A DNA stretch of 64,000 nucleotides from Prevotella melaninogenica (GTDB taxonomy: Bacteria; Bacteroidota; Bacteroidia; Bacteroidales; Bacteroidaceae), in NCBI RefSeq assembly GCF_018127965.1, contig NZ_CP072349.1:1-64000 (forward strand), written 5' to 3'. The position numbers and the translations under genes are program-made. This document shows, piece after piece, positions 11,484 through 19,188 of the stretch. Positions within the stretch are counted from its first letter, which is position 1; every line of letters starts with the position of its first letter. A model generated the notes under the pieces. The model did no database searches and was not told the origin of the DNA. It saw only the letters and a list, made by a program, of their open reading frames with translations.

Positions 11484-11530
11484 TTATAATTTCTATTTAA
11501 AGATTGTAAGAGTAATTATTTGATTTTATG

Positions 11531-11538
11531 CAAAGATA
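11531..11538 (-). promoter_or_regulatory. -7 box TATCTTTG for the GH97 gene
   Basis: This is a minus-strand match to TAnnTTTG, about 72 nt before the GH97 start. It is followed by GCATAAAAT, which resembles the downstream sequence of several other promoters in this window. Confidence 0.5.
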
Positions 11539-11683
11539 ATAAAAAGAGTTGAAGTAACCGTCAATAGTAGTACTCAAGTAGATGAACTTATGTTGTTATT
11601 AATCACAAATAACTTATTATCAATATTTTAAATAATAATAATAATTTCTTGAAGTAGACATTCTCTATTTCCAAGTAAAGTAT

Positions 11684-11691
11684 TATCTTTG
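11684..11691 (+). promoter_or_regulatory. -7 box TATCTTTG for the divergent DUF6377 paralogue
   Basis: Plus-strand TATCTTTG ends 20 nt before the ATG at 11712. It faces away from the GH97 promoter about 150 bp to the left, making a divergent regulatory region. Confidence 0.5.
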
Positions 11692-11711
11692 TACCCAATA
11701 GTAATTAAACG

Positions 11712-13396
11712 ATGAAAAGAAGCTTATTATATATACTCTTCTTGTTACTGCCAACAACATTATCTGCTGGTAGTAAGACACAACAGCTACGACAAAAGTT
11801 AGACAATTTGTTGGAGCAACGCAAGGCACTTATTGACAATAAGAACAAAGATATCAACCGACTAAAGAAGAATCTCACAACCAGTGAGAATACGCTTAAA
11901 CGTCTACAGACCTACGAACAGCTATTTGAAGAATACTATGTCTTTCAGTTTGACTCTGCAATGACATACCTAAACAAAGGTATCAAACTTGCAAAAGAGA
12001 CGCAGAACACCTACTATTACAATAGTAATACCATAAGTAAGGCAGAGCTATTATCCATTGGGGGCTTATATAGTGAGGCTATTCATGAAATAGAACAAGT
12101 TGACACAACGGGGCTTGACAAGGCACAACACTTTGAATATTACTTCTCTCTCTTCCGTATTCACACCTATTGGGCAGACTTCTGTAACGATAAAACCTAC
12201 ACGCCAACACACCGATTAAAGGCGCAAGAGTATCTTAAGAAGGCTATGCCTTTTTGCGATGAAACCGGTAAAACTTACGAGTATTACCTCGGTGAATACG
12301 CTGTTTTTGTATTGAATAATCCCCAAGCAGCACGTGCTCATTACGTCAAAGCCATAAAGCAGTTACCCCAAAACTCCCGCTTCTATGCCATGTCGTGCTT
12401 TGCCCTCTCTGGTAGTTATGGCAACGAGGGAAATACTGAAAACAAGAAGAGTTCCTTTTATTGTCGAGTATTGCAGATATAGAGAACTGCACGATGGAGA
12501 ACTTTGCCCTCCAAAATCTTGCGATGTACATCTTTGAACACAACAAAGATGAGCTTGACCTTGCACAACAATATATTCAGACAGCACTCGAGGATGCTCA
12601 TTTCTATAATAATAGGCTCCGTATTATTGAGATTTCAAGCAAGCTACCAGTGATTGTCAGTAGCTATCAGCAGACACTTAACCAGCGCAACAAGGTGCAG
12701 ATGACAGCCATCATTGCTATCTCGCTACTCCTACTCTTTCTGCTTTCCGCAGTCTTTTATATCGTTAAACAAACCAAACGCCTTAGTCTTCAGCAACAGG
12801 AATTGCAAAAGAATAACAACCAACTCTCTGAACTGAACAGACAACAAAAAGAGTTGAATACACAGCTACACGACCTCAATGCGTTACTTGTTGATACCAA
12901 CCGCAAACGCGAGAGATTAGCAAAATTGTATATTGACCTTTGTGCAAAGTATATTGCCCGACTCAAGAAACAACAGACATTGGTTAAAAGAAAGATTAAA
13001 GCCAATCAAACCACAGAATTGCTTAGTCAGCTTTCATCAGAACGCTTATCAGAAGAAGACGCAGTCACTTTCCTCTCTCGCTTTGACAAGGCCTTCCTCG
13101 ATCTCTATCCAGACTTTACTGAGGAGTTAAACAGCCTACTCTTACCAGAAGGTCAGATTCAGAACAAAAGCACCGATGAACTCACTACAGAACAGCGCAT
13201 TATGGCACTCATCCGATTAGGCGTAAAGGAAAGTGCCGAGATAGCCGACCTGTTGTTCTACTCTCCACAGACCATCTATAACTATCGTTCTGTCTTAAAG
13301 GGGAAAGCCATTAACAAAGACACTTTCGAGGAAGAAGTGATGAAACTCTGTCGAATAATTGGTAAATCAACCTCCACACAATCTAAACCCGAATAG
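11712..13396 (+). pseudogene. DUF6377 regulator paralogue, frameshifted
   Basis: Two overlapping frames (11712-12482 and 12461-13396) join into one homologue of the 7525-9105 regulator. The first holds a signal peptide (MKRSLLYILFLLLPTTLSA) and helical periplasmic repeats. The second holds a transmembrane segment (TAIIAISLLLLFLLSAVFYIV), a long coiled coil and a C-terminal helix-turn-helix (QRIMALIRLGVKESAEIADLLFYSPQTIYNYRSVLKGK). Restoring one base in the GAAAAC run near 12438-12442 gives NTEKQEEFLLLSSIADIEN, which lines up with NVEAQKQYLIAAAISDIRN of the paralogue. This points to a single-base deletion, a sequencing error or a slippage switch. The last codons and the stop lie in the terminal repeat of a MITE-like element. 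Confidence 0.8.
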
Positions 13397-13582
13397 GTTA
13401 TTAGACCACAATATGTATTGTTTTTATAACTATGACATTGTTCCCTAACATCTTTTATTTTCTTATCGCCATCTTGTCTGCCTTTTTAACTTGACGTAGC
13501 CCACTACGTCTGCACCCAAAAGACAGCCAATCTGCTAATGATAAAACAAAATATGTTTAGACTCTAATAACCGACTTGGGTT
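13386..13582 (-). mobile_element. MITE-like family B element, copy 1 (197 bp)
   Basis: It is bounded by AACCCGAATAGGTTATTAGA and, reverse-complemented, AACCCAAGTCGGTTATTAGA (17 of 20 identical). Its interior matches the 41003-41204 element in reverse orientation, including CTAACATCTTTTATTTTCTT, AACTTGACGTAGCCC and AAACAAAATATGTTTAG. There is no coding capacity. The left repeat contains the stop codon of the preceding regulator. Confidence 0.75.
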
Positions 13583-13698
13583 TTAAAAAAGCGTTAACAA
13601 AAGCCTTTATTATGTCAAAAACATTAACTTATCAAGTTAAAAACACCAAACATTCAATATCATAAAATAAAATTATCTCTTAATAAAAATAAGAGTAT

Positions 13699-13706
13699 TA
13701 TTTTTG
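13699..13706 (+). promoter_or_regulatory. -7 box TATTTTTG for the DUF3332 gene
   Basis: TATTTTTG matches TAnnTTTG, 66 nt before the ATG at 13773. Confidence 0.4.
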
Positions 13707-13772
13707 TAGACATAAATTAAACTGCTTAGTAATAATAGATTAATATTCACCAAATAAACTAATTTGAAAGTT

Positions 13773-14327
13773 ATGAAAACAAAAGGAATCAAGTCTATGG
13801 TTGCCCTCTTGCTTGGCACAACACTCATGAGTTCATGTGTAGGTTCATTTGCTTTGTTCAACAAACTTGCAAAGTGGAACAAGCACGCTACAAAATCTAA
13901 GTTCCTCAATGAGATTATCTTCCTCGTAATTTCTCCTGCCTACGCATTCTGTAGTGCTGCAGATGCACTCGTACTCAACAGTATTGAGTTCTGGACAGGT
14001 AATAACCCTGTAGCTAACCGCGTTGGTAAGACTCGCAACATCAAGGGTGACGATGGTTTGATTTATGCTGTAAAGTATCTCGAGAATGGTTACCAGATTA
14101 CAAAGCCAGATGGTAGCGTATTCTACTTCACTTACAACAAGCAGGAAAACACATGGTACATGAATGCTGAGGGTAAGGAACAGAAGATTATTCACTTCAA
14201 TGGTGATGGTTCTGTAAAGGCTTTCCTCAACAATGGTTTGACAGCAGACGTTACACTTGATGCAACTGGTGTATATGAGGTTCGCCAGATGCAGGCTGGT
14301 ACAAGCTTCTTCATGGCAAGAAGATAA
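13773..14327 (+). CDS. DUF3332 family lipoprotein
   Basis: Starting at the ATG at 13773 the protein has 184 residues; a TTG three codons earlier is less likely. A lipoprotein signal peptide ends LLGTTLMSSC. A conserved hydrophobic segment (FLNEIIFLVISPAYAFCSAADALVLNSIEFWTGNNPV) is typical of DUF3332. The C-terminal half is beta-rich (GLIYAVKYLENGYQITKPDGSVFYFTYNKQENTWYM). Function unknown; it should be membrane-anchored in the envelope. It is monocistronic, with its own promoter and terminator. Confidence 0.8.
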   Translation: MKTKGIKSMVALLLGTTLMSSCVGSFALFNKLAKWNKHATKSKFLNEIIFLVISPAYAFCSAADALVLNSIEFWTGNNPVANRVGKTRNIKGDDGLIYAVKYLENGYQITKPDGSVFYFTYNKQENTWYMNAEGKEQKIIHFNGDGSVKAFLNNGLTADVTLDATGVYEVRQMQAGTSFFMARR

Positions 14328-14354
14328 GATTCATTCTTGCTACATTACAATATC

Positions 14355-14384
14355 AAATAGGGGCACAGACGTGTCCCTATTTTT
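14355..14384 (+). terminator. Intrinsic terminator of the DUF3332 gene
   Basis: The AAATAGGGGCA / TGTCCCTATTT stem is followed by TTTGTTTCT, 27 nt after the stop codon. Confidence 0.8.
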
Positions 14385-14523
14385 GTTTCTATAAGGAGTA
14401 TCAGAAGTCATATCAGGCGTTTTGTAAAGCCTTGATAACATCGCTCGCTGTCCAATCATTAGCGTTTACTCTGGAAATATACAATGAGAAGGTATCGATA
14501 TTCTCATCATCACCATTCGTGTT

Positions 14524-14601
14524 AACGCTCCGCACCAATGGTGCGGAGGCTTAGCACACATCGTGCGGAGCATTAACACCAATGGTGTGAAAGCCTAAAC
14601 A
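14524..14601. repeat. Family C short hairpin array, locus 1
   Basis: Three consecutive units of about 23 nt, each a small inverted repeat (GCACCAATGGTGC, GCACACATCGTGC, ACACCAATGGTGT) joined by GGAGGCTTA / GGAGCATTA linkers. Related arrays are at 21241 and 56359. It is intergenic and REP-like. Confidence 0.65.
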
Positions 14602-14709
14602 CGTTCTTATCATTTCTCATAATAAACGCTACATACCATTAGAAAAGAGCCATACAACCGAAGAGAAGTATTCATTACATGATAAAGACGAATCAGCCCT
14701 ACCCTACAG

Positions 14710-14752
14710 AAAAAGGGCTTGCACAAGGTATAAACCCTTGGCAAGCCCTTTT
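14710..14752 (-). terminator. Intrinsic terminator of the 14781 lipoprotein gene
   Basis: The stem AAAAAGGGCTTGC / GCAAGCCCTTTT has a T-run on its left side as read on the minus strand. Confidence 0.8.
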
Positions 14753-14780
14753 ATATTAATGTTTTGTTTACAGATTCTTC

Positions 14781-15248
14781 TTACTTCAACTTCAAGTCGT
14801 AGTTCATATCCTTTGTATTAACTGCTGGCTCCTCGAAGTCAGAGTTAACAAGACGAAGTGTAGAGTCGTTTACTACGAGGAAGTTGGTCTTGTTGTCCTT
14901 ACCCAACTCGAACTGGTAGTAAGTATTTTTCTTACCCTTAACGTCCTTCTCTACAACCTGATATTTACCTGTATAGTTGTAAACAGTATCAGCCTCAGAA
15001 GCAGACTTCATGTAAGACTCAGATACGCTGAAACCATTTGATGAATCCTTTGCCAAAGCAACACGATACTTGATACCAGCAACGTCAGCAGCAGGTGTCA
15101 AACCCTCGTAAACAGCAGAGTCGCCAGCAGCAGCTGAATCCTGAACTGCAGAATCTGTACCCTCGTTGTTTGCAGTAGTCTTGCCATTGTTACAAGCTAC
15201 CATAGCTGCGCAAGCAGCTACCAAAAACATAATCTTTTTCATAATCAT
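14781..15248 (-). CDS. Lipoprotein, possibly NlpE-like
   Basis: The protein has 155 residues. A lipoprotein signal (KKIMFLVAACAAMVAC) is followed by an Asn/Ala/Asp/Ser-rich linker (about 20-45) and a beta-rich domain beginning YEGLTPAADVAGIKYRVALAKDSSNGFSVSESY. That layout and the Y-x-G-x-x-P-A-A-D..G motif recall the NlpE N-terminal domain, but the CxxC of classical NlpE is absent. The family call is tentative. The start could be codon 1 (MIMKK) or codon 3. It is monocistronic, with a promoter at 15290-15297. Confidence 0.6.
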   Translation of the reverse strand: MIMKKIMFLVAACAAMVACNNGKTTANNEGTDSAVQDSAAAGDSAVYEGLTPAADVAGIKYRVALAKDSSNGFSVSESYMKSASEADTVYNYTGKYQVVEKDVKGKKNTYYQFELGKDNKTNFLVVNDSTLRLVNSDFEEPAVNTKDMNYDLKLK

Positions 15249-15289
15249 TTTAGTTTTATATTGTAAACTCTATTTTAACTCTCACGGTG

Positions 15290-15297
15290 CAAAGATA
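15290..15297 (-). promoter_or_regulatory. -7 box TATCTTTG for the 14781 lipoprotein
   Basis: A minus-strand TAnnTTTG match 42 nt before the start codon. Confidence 0.5.
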
Positions 15298-15505
15298 TTG
15301 TATTTAGAATTAAAAACAAGAATGTTTTAACCTTTATTTATATTTATCGTGCAAGTTTTATTTTATTTTCATGGGTACTACACGTATACCTTGTCCAATC
15401 GGTAAATTTATTGGTTTAATAACTAAATGATAATCATATAGTTGATCAATACATCCAATAGAATTAGGTTTAGACTCTACTTGGCTTTGTAGATAGAGAA
15501 ATAAA

Positions 15506-15536
15506 TCCCCCAGCAAGCTTATAGGCTGCTTCTGGG
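15506..15536 (-). terminator. Terminator of pnp
   Basis: Inverted repeat (CCCAGAAGC.. / ..GCTTGCTGGG on the minus strand) 25 nt after the pnp stop, followed by GATTTATTT. Confidence 0.65.
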
Positions 15537-15560
15537 AGATTATAGTATTATAACAAACGA

Positions 15561-17816
15561 TTAATCGTTGTTCTCAGATTCATTGTTCTCACGACGTGGA
15601 CGACGCTCATCAAAGCGACGCTCACCGTCACGACGTGGACGACGATCACCACGTGGACGACGCTGTGGCTCAACATAACCCTCTGGCTTCTCAAGCAAAA
15701 CGCGGCGTGAAAGTTTGTATTTACCTGTCTTAGGGTCAATCTCAAGGAGCTTCACCTTTATCTTATCGCCTTCCTTGATGCCTGCCTCTTCAACAGTCTC
15801 AAGACGCTTCCAATCGATTTCTGAGATGTGAAGTAAGCCGTCCTTACCTGGTAGAATCTCTACGAAGCAGCCATATGGCATGATAGAACGTACTGTACCC
15901 TCGTAAACCTCACCGATCTCTGGAACTGCAACGATAGCCTTGATCTTACCCAAAGCAGCATCGATTGAATCCTTATTAGGTGCAGAAACCTGTACTTTAC
16001 CAACACCATCAGTCTCCTCGATAGTAATAGTTGCACCTGTCTCCTCCTGCATCTGCTGGATAATCTTACCACCAGGACCGATAACAGCACCGATGAACTC
16101 CTTAGGAATCTCCAACTGAACGATACGTGGAACCTGTGGTTTCATCTCAGCACGTGGCTCTGCAATAGTCTCAGTCATGATGTTGAGGATGTGCTCACGA
16201 GCAGCCTTTGCCTGCATAAGCGCCTTCTCAAGAATCTCGAATGACAAACCGTCACACTTGATATCCATCTGAGTTGCAGTCAAACCGTCCTTTGTACCAG
16301 TTGTCTTGAAGTCCATATCGCCCAAGTGGTCCTCATCACCGAGGATGTCACTCAGTACTGCATACTTATCTTCTCCTGGGTTCTTGATAAGACCCATAGC
16401 GATACCTGACACTGGTTTCTTCATTGGAACACCTGCATCCATCAATGCGAGTGTACCTGCACATACGGTTGCCATAGAAGAAGAACCATTAGATTCGAGA
16501 ATCTGACTTACCAAACGAACAGTGTAAGGGAAGTCAGCAGGAATCTGACCCTTCAAACCACGCCATGCAAGATGACCATGACCAATCTCGCGACGGCCTA
16601 CACCACGCTGAGCCTTAGCCTCACCTGTACAGAATGGAGGGAAGTTATAGTGAAGGAGGAAGCGCTGGTAGCTCTTCTCCAAAACGTTATCAACCATCTT
16701 CTCGTCCATCTTTGTACCGAGAGTACAAGTAGAGAGAGACATTGTTTCACCACGCTGGAAGAGTGAGCTTCCGTGTGGCATTGGTAGCGTATCAATCTCG
16801 CACCAGATAGGACGAATCTCATCTGTTGCACGACCGTCCATACGCTTGCCCGTATCAAGTACGCTACGGCGCATTGAGTCACGCTGAACATCAGCAAAGT
16901 AACGGTCAATAAGAGTGTGTTTTTCTTCGAGGTCGTCTTCTGAAAGGTCTGTGTGAGCTGCGTCATAAGCCTCAGTGAAATCAGACTTAATCTTGTCATA
17001 AGTCTCCTCACGGTGCTTCTTATCATCGTCACCGCTCTGAGCCTGAGCGTAGCAAGCGTCGTATGTAGCCTTGCGGAGCTCTTCACGCAACTCCTCATCA
17101 TTGACTTCATCTTCATATGCACGCTTAACATCTGTACCACAAGCCTTTGAAAGCTCTTCCTGCATTTCACACATAGGCTTGATTGCCTCGTGTGCAGCCT
17201 TCAAAGCACCGATGAGATCCTGCTCAGAAACCTCGTCCATCTCACCTTCTACCATCATGATATTGTCCTTAGTAGCACCAACCATGAGGTCCATATCAGC
17301 TTCCTTCATCTGCTCGAAAGTTGGATTGATAACGTACTCGCCGTTAACACGTGCAACACGAACCTCTGAAGTAGTATGCTCGATTGGAATATCTGAAGCT
17401 GCAAGCGCTGCAGAAGCTGCCAAACCAGCAAGTGCATCAGGCTGATCAACGCCGTCAGCTGACAGCAACATTACCTGTACATAAACTTCACAGTGATAAT
17501 CTGATGGGAAAAGTGGACGAAGAACACGGTCCACAAGGCGTGATGTTAGGATTTCGTCGTCATTGGCTTTGCCTTCGCGCTTGGTGAAACCACCTGGGTA
17601 ACGACCTGCGGCAGCATACTGCTCACGATAATCAACTTGCAAAGGCATGAAGTCTGTTCCCGGAACTGCCTCTTTAGCTGCACAAACAGTGGCGAGAAGT
17701 ACTGTGTTACCCATGCGGAGAACTGCTGCACCATCAGCCTGCTTTGCAACCTTTCCGGTTTCAATTGAGATGGTTCTTCCATCTGGCAATTGAACTGTTT
17801 TCGTAATTACGTTCAT
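15561..17816 (-). CDS. pnp: Polyribonucleotide nucleotidyltransferase (PNPase)
   Basis: The protein has 751 residues. Two RNase PH-like domains are separated by an all-alpha segment. The first begins [38 protein letters not shown]. The second contains [24 protein letters not shown] and the Asp-rich active-site stretch around [31 protein letters not shown] domain ([32 protein letters not shown], about 585-640) and an S1 domain ([35 protein letters not shown], about 650-720) follow, then an Arg-rich tail ([16 protein letters not shown]). It degrades mRNA 3' to 5' by phosphorolysis and normally works with RNA helicases; the DEAD-box helicase lies just across the upstream intergenic region, in divergent orientation. 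Confidence 0.98.
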   Translation of the reverse strand: MNVITKTVQLPDGRTISIETGKVAKQADGAAVLRMGNTVLLATVCAAKEAVPGTDFMPLQVDYREQYAAAGRYPGGFTKREGKANDDEILTSRLVDRVLRPLFPSDYHCEVYVQVMLLSADGVDQPDALAGLAASAALAASDIPIEHTTSEVRVARVNGEYVINPTFEQMKEADMDLMVGATKDNIMMVEGEMDEVSEQDLIGALKAAHEAIKPMCEMQEELSKACGTDVKRAYEDEVNDEELREELRKATYDACYAQAQSGDDDKKHREETYDKIKSDFTEAYDAAHTDLSEDDLEEKHTLIDRYFADVQRDSMRRSVLDTGKRMDGRATDEIRPIWCEIDTLPMPHGSSLFQRGETMSLSTCTLGTKMDEKMVDNVLEKSYQRFLLHYNFPPFCTGEAKAQRGVGRREIGHGHLAWRGLKGQIPADFPYTVRLVSQILESNGSSSMATVCAGTLALMDAGVPMKKPVSGIAMGLIKNPGEDKYAVLSDILGDEDHLGDMDFKTTGTKDGLTATQMDIKCDGLSFEILEKALMQAKAAREHILNIMTETIAEPRAEMKPQVPRIVQLEIPKEFIGAVIGPGGKIIQQMQEETGATITIEETDGVGKVQVSAPNKDSIDAALGKIKAIVAVPEIGEVYEGTVRSIMPYGCFVEILPGKDGLLHISEIDWKRLETVEEAGIKEGDKIKVKLLEIDPKTGKYKLSRRVLLEKPEGYVEPQRRPRGDRRPRRDGERRFDERRPRRENNESENND

Positions 17817-17938
17817 CTAAAATTTTAAAATACTTATTGTTTTGACCAACATCTTTGGGAACCAAAAGTGGTAACTCTTTATAGGCTCGAATGCCTTGAC
17901 GTTTACCTTCTCACGCGTCCCGAAAAAATTAATCCGTG

Positions 17939-17946
17939 CAAATTTA
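17939..17946 (-). promoter_or_regulatory. pnp promoter: TTTG, 20 nt, TAAATTTG
   Basis: The minus-strand -7 box TAAATTTG (17939-17946) has a -33 TTTG at 17967-17970, 20 nt away. Both parts of the Bacteroidota consensus are present. Confidence 0.6.
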
Positions 17947-18105
17947 CCTATTATATATGTAACACCCAAATAAAAACGAATTTATTTTAGGTCTGCTAAT
18001 TATCAGATGTTAAATCGCTTAACTTGCTTTTCTTTTCCTTATAACCCACTTTTATCATTTTTTGAAGATCCTTTTCCGTTAAATGTGTAGATTGTACTTC
18101 GTATA

Positions 18106-18484
18106 ATCTTAACGAAAGAACTGAAATTACTCATTAAACAAACAACATAGCTAAGACGCTCAACTATCTATTCTATGATTATCTTCTACCATAGAAAACT
18201 CCTTCAGTTTAATGCTTCAACATCACAGACAACGCGCAGAAAAATCATTACAAAACCTTAAGTAAATCAGCTATAAATAACGATAAAAACATGAACAAAA
18301 GACAAGTTTATAACCAACAGAAAATCAATTGGTTATAAAACAGCAAAGTAAAAGGTGCTTAATTGGACTTCAAAAGGGCGTTAGTAAGGGTCTTAAAGGG
18401 CGTCTTTTGCAAGTCAATTAGGCGTCTTTAAGAAGCCAAAAAAGCATGTATTGGTTTTGAGTCGCATGAAAATAATTTACATGC
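18106..18484 (+). repeat. Family A intergenic repeat, copy 2
   Basis: Same orientation as copy 1 and similar over about 370 bp. Its upstream part (CTTAACGAAAGAACTGAAAT.., TCATTAAACAAA) also aligns with copy 1 from 5640. The module core GGTGCTTAATTGGACTTC, AAAAGGGCGTTAGTAAGGGT, AAAGGGCGTCTTTTGCAAGT, AGGCGTCTTTAAGAAGCC is the clearest consensus copy. It lies between the divergent pnp and helicase genes. Confidence 0.8.
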
Positions 18485-18680
18485 AGCTATAAAGTGAGAA
18501 TAAGATATTTGAAGATTACGGATAGCGATGATATCGAATTGCATATTATCTTGCTACTTTTCCATTTGTAAAACCATCTAATTTGAGCATATACACACCA
18601 CGCCAATGCGTAAACTTTGACTCTATTTCCAATCCATGTATTTAACAGAAGCCCACTCTTTACATATAGAATAAAAGAAG

Positions 18681-18708
18681 AAAGGCTTCGCATCACTGCG
18701 AAGCCTTT
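18681..18708. terminator. Strong 12-bp hairpin, terminator-like
   Basis: A perfect 12-bp stem (AAAGGCTTCGCA / TGCGAAGCCTTT) with a 4-nt loop. The T-rich flank is better on the minus strand. No protein gene ends here. Confidence 0.6.
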
Positions 18709-18796
18709 CGTTTAACATCAAACTTACTCACGTAAGTTTTGTGTCCTTGTACTAACTCAAATAATTAACTTTAATAACGACTATTTTTCTATTTGA
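18681..18796 (-). ncRNA. Candidate small RNA
   Basis: The minus-strand -7 box TAACTTTG (18802-18809) faces leftward with no ORF after it. About 55-115 nt further are two hairpins, each capped by the same four bases: AACTTAC-TCAC-GTAAGTT (18721-18738) and AAAGGCTTCGCA-TCAC-TGCGAAGCCTTT (18681-18708). The second is followed by TTCTTCTTTT on the minus strand. This would be a transcript of about 115 nt. There is no matching -33 box, so it is tentative. Confidence 0.3.
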
Positions 18797-19015
18797 CATT
18801 GCAAAGTTACAAAAAAAACACATAAAAAAAATGTAATTCACGAATATTCGATGACACTTTTAGACTTTATAACAGTACAAGTGTTTTCATAGTATTTTTT
18901 TAATAGGTTATGATAAAATACGTAAATCTATCAACTTTTTTTTAGATTTCTCATCGCCTCCTCCGCGCTCTATCCGCTCTTTTCCTTCCACTCCATTGAT
19001 TTATAAAAGGTTTTA

Positions 19016-19047
19016 TTTGCTCATCTCAACTTCTTAACGTACCTTTG
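19016..19047 (+). promoter_or_regulatory. Helicase promoter: TTTG, 20 nt, TACCTTTG
   Basis: The -33 TTTG at 19016-19019 and the -7 TACCTTTG at 19040-19047 are 20 nt apart. Transcription would begin near 19054. A TTG in the same frame at 19045 lies inside the -7 box, so it cannot be the translation start. Confidence 0.65.
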
Positions 19048-19053
19048 CAGCCA

Positions 19054-19188
19054 ATTAAAGGTAACATACCACCTGAGAGTCTGCGTACTGACTGGTTGAA
19101 GCCCGTCGCAGGCAAGTGTCTTTTTAGTGGGTTCGTTTGGTGGTTAGCTTACCTTTTATATAGGATAATAAATAATAAACAAACGAAT
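19054..19188 (+). ncRNA. Structured 5' leader of the DEAD-box helicase mRNA
   Basis: A leader of about 135 nt precedes the likely start at 19189. P1 pairs 19057-19064 (AAAGGTAA) with 19149-19156 (TTACCTTT), and 19068-19073 (ACCACC) with 19139-19144 (GGTGGT), 14 bp in all. Inside, GTCTGCG (19079-19085) pairs with CGCAGGC (19107-19113), and ACTGG with CCCGT. P1 begins about 3 nt from the predicted transcript start. This could be an autoregulatory or cold-responsive leader; I do not recognise a named RNA family. Confidence 0.5.

Larger units (their letters stand above)
15249..15560. other. Intergenic region between pnp and the lipoprotein gene
   Basis: It holds the lipoprotein promoter at the left and the pnp terminator at the right. 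Nothing else was seen. Confidence 0.5.

Noticed and set aside
12461-13396. Independent gene starting at the TTG at 12461
   Set aside because: It lacks the N-terminal half of the DUF6377 family, which is exactly the ORF just before it; a frameshift explains both.
16598-17170. 190-codon ORF opposite in frame within pnp, rich in Arg, Leu, Ser and Thr
   Set aside because: It is a shifted-frame shadow of the conserved pnp gene, with no domain.
18487-18696. 69-codon minus-strand ORF
   Set aside because: It starts in the strong hairpin and runs into the family A copy; composition is random and there is no promoter in the right place.
19045-19188. N-terminal extension of the helicase (GNIPPESLRTDWLKPVAGKC..)
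   Set aside because: Its first codon lies inside the -7 box and the segment forms a long-range RNA stem; helicase homology starts at KTFEELG.
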